This document shows, piece by piece, positions 31,046 through 34,346 of a DNA stretch of 34,346 nt. Made by a program: the position numbers and the translations under genes. How positions within the stretch are numbered: the first letter of the stretch is position 1; every line of letters begins with the position of its first letter. The notes beneath the pieces are model-generated. The model did not search any database and had not been told where the DNA came from. It worked only from the letters and a program-made list of their open reading frames with translations. The DNA lies in assembly GCA_031257195.1 (NCBI GenBank), contig JAIRPD010000078.1, positions 1-34,346 on the forward strand, written 5' to 3'. Source of the stretch: Treponema sp. GTDB lineage: Bacteria > Spirochaetota > Spirochaetia > Treponematales > Breznakiellaceae.

Positions 31046-31068
31046 CCCGCGGGATAAGGAACCGCGGG
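31046..31068. terminator. GC-rich hairpin downstream of the beta-propeller gene
   Basis: CCCGCGG (31046-31052) and CCGCGGG (31062-31068) pair over seven bases around a nine-base loop, 45 bases past the stop at 31113. There is no T-run. It is the only candidate in this gap. Confidence 0.3.
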
Positions 31069-31112
31069 CAATTACCCGGAAGGCGCGGGTTCCGAACCGG
31101 GCGGCCGGGGGC

Positions 31113-32822
31113 TCATTCCTGGCCCGCCAGCCGGGCTATTTCCCGCCGGGCCTGGTTCCGGACCCGGGGGGGCATAAAAGTTCCCTCCAGGTGGGTCAGG
31201 AGCCTCGCCCCCTCGTCGCTGAGGGGGGGGCCGGAAAAGCGGCAGAGCGCGCCGATAGCCTGAGCGGTGGCGGTGAGTACCTGATCGTCCCGGCCCGGCC
31301 CGCCGATCATCCGGGAAAAGGCCAGGAGGGCGACGCCGTCCGGGTCCACGCCAATCCGTCCTATGGCTTCCGCGGCGGCGCTCTTGACCGCGGGGTCCCG
31401 GTCCCGGCCGTAGAGTTCCGCGAGGAAGGGAATCGTTTCCCGGCAGCTGATAAACCCCAGAAGCCGGGCCGCCTCCGCCCGCTGTTTTACCTGGACCCGG
31501 GGGTGGGTGGGGGAAACCTGAAAACCCATGGCGGCGCCGGCGATTTCCCGCAGAAAGGCCGCGAAGACCGGTTCCTCTTCCCCCACCCGGCCCTCCCGGA
31601 TCAACCGGGCCAGGCGTTTAAGTTCATCGTTGATCCGGGGCTCGTCCAGGAGATACGAGGCCCAGGGGGAGGAAGGGGGGTTGGAGAGGCCGTAATTTCC
31701 CTCCGGGACAGGGCCGTAGAGGGACTGCCTGCCCTGGATTGTCCGGTGTTCCAGCCGGTAAGCGTAAAGAAGCCAGTCAACGCCCCCGGAAATCAGGGTT
31801 CCCTCGTCGCTAAGGGCGGGCATAGAGGCCGCCCCGTTCAGGCGGAACTGCCAGTATTTGCTCCCCTCCCCGCTAAAGCCCGTGGCCCCCCGGATGCTGA
31901 AGACATAGATCCCCCGGTTGTCCCAGAGCAGGTTTGTTTCCCGGGGGGATTGGATTTCCCCGGCCCTGATATGGGTGTCCCCCGTCCAGAGCCGCTCGCC
32001 GGTGGAAAGGGAAATTCGGGCAAGCTGGCCGTTGGCCAGGAGGAACGCCGCCCCGTTTCCCCGGCAGGTTCCCCCCAGGGGCGCAGCGGGAAGTTTCGCC
32101 AGGGTTTTGACCGGGGCCGGGCCGGGGGGCGCGAGCCGGATTTCGCCGCTCTTCAAGAGGACCAGGATTCCCTCCGGGGAGGAAACCAGGGCCTGGGGAA
32201 CCTCCCCCAGGGGCCGAAGTTCGGCCCTTCCAAAGGGGTCGAGTTCCAGGAGATCCCCACTGTCCAGGGCCGCCGCGATTCCCCCCCGGCTGGTCAGCAG
32301 GGGGCCAAAGACCACCGCCCGGTCCAGGGTCCGGCTCCACAACTGGTAGCCCGAGGCGGTAAAGCAGAAGATCCGCCCCGCGGCGGCCGCGAAGATCCGC
32401 CCGTCCCAGCCGGAGATAGCCGGGGCGATAAGGGGGCCGGTCTTGGTCCGCCACAGTTCCCGGCCGCTGCGGTTTACAGAGATAAGGGTGCCGTCGGAAC
32501 GGCAGATATAGCAGGTCCCTTCCCGGCTCCGGGATACGTAGGGGATCAGCCTGCCCTGGGCGTAGTAATCCCAGAGGGGCCTGCCCGCGAGGGAATAGGC
32601 CCGCAGGTGGCCCCCATCCAGGGCCGCCACCACCGATCCCGCCTGGATCGCGGGTATCCCGATTACCACCCCCCCCGGGCTCTGCCGCCAGACGGGAATC
32701 GCCGCGCCGGGGTTTTCCGGGGAAACCGCCTCCGCCGTTTCCGCCCCCGCGCGAAAGGCCCCGGAAAAACCCAGGACCCCGGCCAGGAAGAGGAAGGCGA
32801 GGCTGGTTTTAAACGAATTCAT
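31113..32822 (-). CDS. Exported PQQ-like beta-propeller protein with C-terminal HEAT-type repeats
   Basis: The 569-residue protein has a signal peptide (SLAFLFLAGVLGFSGAF, cleavage near residue 27). Repeated blades follow at about 45-380, such as VVAALDGGHLRAYSLAGRPL, CRSDGTLISVNRSGRELWRT and GRIFCFTASGYQLWSRTLD, typical of PQQ-like or BamB-like propellers. Residues 420-569 are helical repeats (QRAEAARLLGFISCRETIPF, PAVKSAAAEAIGRIG) resembling HEAT/PBS lyase repeats. Both folds bind proteins, so a periplasmic scaffold role is plausible. A BamB-like role in outer-membrane assembly is speculative. The ATG has AGGGG directly upstream. It is divergent from the receiver gene. Confidence 0.78.
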   Translation of the reverse strand: MNSFKTSLAFLFLAGVLGFSGAFRAGAETAEAVSPENPGAAIPVWRQSPGGVVIGIPAIQAGSVVAALDGGHLRAYSLAGRPLWDYYAQGRLIPYVSRSREGTCYICRSDGTLISVNRSGRELWRTKTGPLIAPAISGWDGRIFAAAAGRIFCFTASGYQLWSRTLDRAVVFGPLLTSRGGIAAALDSGDLLELDPFGRAELRPLGEVPQALVSSPEGILVLLKSGEIRLAPPGPAPVKTLAKLPAAPLGGTCRGNGAAFLLANGQLARISLSTGERLWTGDTHIRAGEIQSPRETNLLWDNRGIYVFSIRGATGFSGEGSKYWQFRLNGAASMPALSDEGTLISGGVDWLLYAYRLEHRTIQGRQSLYGPVPEGNYGLSNPPSSPWASYLLDEPRINDELKRLARLIREGRVGEEEPVFAAFLREIAGAAMGFQVSPTHPRVQVKQRAEAARLLGFISCRETIPFLAELYGRDRDPAVKSAAAEAIGRIGVDPDGVALLAFSRMIGGPGRDDQVLTATAQAIGALCRFSGPPLSDEGARLLTHLEGTFMPPRVRNQARREIARLAGQE

Positions 32823-32904
32823 ACCCCTGCTTTACTTTACAAGCTTTGGCCTTTGTCCGCTACCGTCCCCCGGCGCGCGGTTTTCGCCGAAGAACCCCAT
32901 TGAT

Positions 32905-32934
32905 TTGCCGATACCCGCGGGTTTTGTCGATAAT
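32905..32934 (+). promoter_or_regulatory. Candidate promoter of the receiver gene
   Basis: TTGCCG (32905-32910) and GATAAT (32929-32934) with 18-bp spacing. The leader is about 16 bases and contains AAGGA, so this transcript is not leaderless. Confidence 0.45.
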
Positions 32935-32956
32935 AGAATTGGTAAGGAATATAACA

Positions 32957-33334
32957 ATGAAGACTTTTTTGATTGTGGATGATATGACGGTGATCCGGGC
33001 GACCATCAAAACCATTATCACCCAGCTGGGAGTACCCTGCGAGTGCCTTGAGGCGGGGGACGGCGTGGAAGCCCTGCGGTATTTCGCGCATTATAAAATT
33101 GACCTGGTATTTTTAGACTGGAGAATGCCGGAAGGCTCGGGGCTGGAGTTTCTTCGAAGGGCCCGGGCCCTACAACTGGATGTGCCCGTCATCATGGTTA
33201 CCGGGGAATCGGACCGTTCCAAGGTGCTTGAGGCGATGCGGGCGGGGGCCGCCGATTATATTGTAAAACCGGTAACGATGGAGGTGATCAAGGAAAAGCT
33301 GGAGAAACTGAATATGCTGGAGGAGGCCGAGTAA
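32957..33334 (+). CDS. Stand-alone CheY-like response-regulator receiver
   Basis: The 125 residues are a complete receiver with no output domain. The acidic pair is in [11 protein letters not shown] (residues 4-14), the phospho-acceptor Asp is in [16 protein letters not shown] near residue 56, the switch Thr is in [10 protein letters not shown] and the Lys is in YIVKPVT near 106. It therefore looks phosphorylatable and should act by protein contact, as in chemotaxis or as a link in a phosphorelay. I chose the ATG at 32957 with AAGGA upstream; the frame is open further back but without receiver homology. No kinase lies in this window. Its stop abuts the end of a broken FGE-type gene on the other strand. 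Confidence 0.92.
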   Translation: MKTFLIVDDMTVIRATIKTIITQLGVPCECLEAGDGVEALRYFAHYKIDLVFLDWRMPEGSGLEFLRRARALQLDVPVIMVTGESDRSKVLEAMRAGAADYIVKPVTMEVIKEKLEKLNMLEEAE

Positions 33335-33340
33335 ACCCCT

Positions 33341-33830
33341 GGAAAGCCGGAAGCCAAGGCTGTCGTACCGGCTCGATGGGTCGCCGCTGAACCGGTCTGC
33401 GGAACGCATGTACTGGGCGTAGTCGCTCCAGGACCCGCCCCGCCCCATGCGGTTGGCGTCAGAGACCGCCCCCGTGGGGTCTGTCTGCGCTCCCCTCGGA
33501 TAGTTCCCGTACCAGTCCCAGCACCACTCCCATACATTCCCATGCGTGTCGTATAACCCCCAGGCGTTGGGGGCGTAACTTCCCACCGGCGTCGGCTTTT
33601 CCCGGAGCGATGGCGGTTTTACGTTCCGCCCGCTCCGCGGCGTCCGGCGCGATTTTCAGCGCATTATACGCGCCCACCTCAATACAGCGGCCAAAGGCGG
33701 TTTGCGGGGGCTTGGGTTCGTCTTTGGCGAGGTCGCCAAAAAACGCCTTGAGGCGCCGCGGATCGGCAAGGACCGTCTCGCCGTTATTCGCGATTATTCG
33801 CTTGACGACGTTCAACAGGTTTATGTTCAC
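33341..33830 (-). pseudogene. Broken FGE/SUMF1-fold gene: N-terminal treponeme domain joined out of frame to the FGE C-terminus
   Basis: From the GTG at 33828-33830 (GAAGGG upstream), about 75 residues form the domain that I recall in front of many treponeme FGE-type proteins ([35 protein letters not shown]). Near 33600 the match moves to another frame: [34 protein letters not shown] and [18 protein letters not shown] down to GFRLSR, the end of an FGE fold. Most of the FGE domain is missing. The normal stop is also lost, and the second frame runs on into the reverse complement of the receiver gene. Internal deletion plus 3' truncation is the simplest reading; a sequencing error alone cannot explain the missing middle. 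Confidence 0.8.
33359..33427 (-). other. Segment resembling a diversity-generating-retroelement variable region
   Basis: Between the fixed GGSW and LGFRL motifs lie 23 codons. Thirteen of them (AGC, GAC, TAC, TAC, GAC, TTC, AGC, GGC, GAC, AGC, TAC, GAC, AGC) are NNC codons reachable from AAC by changes at A only, giving Ser, Asp, Tyr, Phe and Gly. Every Ser at these positions is AGC, while the fixed Ser codons beside them are TCC. That is the pattern of adenine-directed mutagenesis known for FGE-fold targets in Treponema. No reverse transcriptase or template repeat is in the window. Confidence 0.4.
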
Positions 33831-33841
33831 GGTTTACCCTT

Positions 33842-33979
33842 CGTTTCTTTGTTAGAACCTGCGCGGGTTCCTTATTGGAAACCAAGCGGTTTCCTTGTTA
33901 GAAACCTCATGGATTCCTTGTTGGAACCCTCACAGATTCCTTATTGAAAACCTCATGGGTTCCTTGTTAGTAACCGCCC
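33842..33979. repeat. Six tandem 23-bp repeats, each joining its neighbour as a hairpin
   Basis: Units start at 33842, 33865, 33888, 33911, 33934 and 33957 with no spacers. The consensus is close to GGNTTCCTTRTTRGAAACC followed by TCAT. The end of each unit pairs with the start of the next, for example GGAAACC-AAGC-GGTTTCC at 33877-33894. The array starts 12 bases upstream of the broken FGE gene's GTG, next to its ribosome-binding site, and ends just before the amylase promoter. Confidence 0.85.
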
Positions 33980-33993
33980 GGCTTCGCCGGGCG
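33975..33993. other. GC-rich hairpin at the edge of the repeat array
   Basis: CGCCCGGC (33975-33982) and GCCGGGCG (33986-33993) form a perfect eight-pair stem with a three-base loop. There is no T-run, so a terminator role is weak. It separates the repeat array from the amylase promoter. Confidence 0.4.
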
Positions 33994-34001
33994 CGAAACG
34001 C

Positions 34002-34030
34002 TTAACAAACCCCCCGGAATGTACCATACT
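34002..34030 (+). promoter_or_regulatory. Candidate promoter of the GH13 gene
   Basis: TTAACA (34002-34007) and CATACT (34025-34030) with exactly 17-bp spacing. The leader is about 60 bases and ends in GGAAGGAGG before the ATG. Confidence 0.55.
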
Positions 34031-34095
34031 TTTAGCAGGCGGTACGCGCCCCGGGCAGGCATCCCGCAGGCCCCGGACTGCCGGAAGGAGGACAC

Positions 34096-34346
34096 ATGCC
34101 AAAATGGCTTACCGACGCGGTATTTTACGAGATTTACCCCCAGTCGTTCCTGGACACCAACGGAGACGGCATCGGGGACTTTGAAGGAATCATCCAAAAA
34201 CTCGACTACATCAAAGACCTGGGCTGCAGCGCCCTGTGGCTGAACCCCTGCTTTGATTCGCCCTTCAAGGACGCAGGCTACGACGTGCGGGACTACAAAA
34301 AGGCCGCCCCCCGCTACGGCGCCAACGGCGACTTGAAGCGCCTCTT
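34096..34346 (+). CDS. GH13 alpha-amylase-family enzyme, 5' part only
   Basis: Eighty-three residues are visible before the window ends. MPKWLTDAVFYEIYPQSF and DTNGDGIGDFEGIIQKLDYI, then LGCSALWLNPCFDSPFKDAG and YDVRDYKK, are the opening strand-helix units of the GH13 barrel. The DxNGDGxGD calcium-type loop and NPCFDSP are typical of the oligo-1,6-glucosidase / trehalose synthase group. The catalytic residues lie beyond the edge, so the exact activity cannot be given. GGAAGGAGG at 34082-34090 supports the ATG at 34096. No signal peptide is present, so the enzyme is cytoplasmic and probably processes imported sugars. Confidence 0.9.
   Translation, partial: MPKWLTDAVFYEIYPQSFLDTNGDGIGDFEGIIQKLDYIKDLGCSALWLNPCFDSPFKDAGYDVRDYKKAAPRYGANGDLKRL

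Noticed and set aside
31191-32903. 570-codon plus-strand open frame opposite the beta-propeller gene
   Set aside because: Gly/Pro/Arg-rich antisense frame without domains; the minus strand has a signal peptide and repeat blades.
33842-33979. Repeat array as a CRISPR
   Set aside because: Units are contiguous, diverged and have no spacers, and no cas gene is nearby.

Overview
The window reads as chromosomal core sequence from a GC-rich spirochaete, most likely in the Treponema / Breznakiellaceae group. The evidence is gene content recognised by eye, with no search run: an alanyl-tRNA synthetase ending right after its editing domain, groES without groEL beside an alternative sigma-70 factor, a LolA / RodZ-like / RimO operon, and a treponeme-type N-terminal domain attached to a formylglycine-generating-enzyme (FGE) fold. 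No rRNA, tRNA, insertion sequence, phage gene or CRISPR array was seen.

Layout. 1-901 (-): a HAD phosphatase running off the left edge, preceded by a stub of a DeoR-type regulator. 1100-3858 (+): purD and a CorC/HlyC-type membrane protein. 3913-4599 (-): a YciO-family protein. 4600-4900: a dense regulatory region with two palindromes and a consensus sigma-54 promoter, driving a sigma-70-family factor at 4901-5725 (+). 5722-8938 (-): lolA, a RodZ-like gene and rimO. 8998-12060 (-): an exported trypsin-like protease and trpS. 12122-13993 (+): an unrecognised 623-residue protein. 13968-18144 (-): a second sigma-70-family factor, clpB and an alkyladenine glycosylase; the sigma gene has its own sigma-54 promoter at 18182-18199. 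18416-24233 (-): alaS, a SurA-like protein, nusB, a TPR membrane protein and groES. 24405-30964 (-): pirin, an acyltransferase, prmC, a Rel protein and a CapA-like lipoprotein. 31113-32822 (-): an exported beta-propeller/HEAT protein, divergent from a CheY-like receiver (32957-33334). 33341-33979: a broken FGE-type gene and an array of 23-bp repeats. 34096-end (+): start of a GH13 alpha-amylase-family enzyme.

The strongest signal is regulatory. Two different sigma-70-family genes 13 kb apart are each preceded by a consensus -24/-12 promoter. Each promoter also has the same 9-7-9 inverted repeat upstream, and the two copies differ in distance to the promoter by exactly 10 bp, about one helical turn. 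This suggests a sigma-54-controlled cascade in which one regulator switches on two secondary sigma factors, related in idea to the RpoN-RpoS pathway of Borrelia but with two outputs.

Other points of note: a Rel protein whose hydrolase metal site is destroyed while its synthetase site is intact; a run of promoters placed 6-10 bases from start codons without Shine-Dalgarno sites, suggesting leaderless mRNAs; an FGE fragment whose variable codons look like those of a diversity-generating-retroelement target; and tandem repeats forming hairpins with compensating changes.
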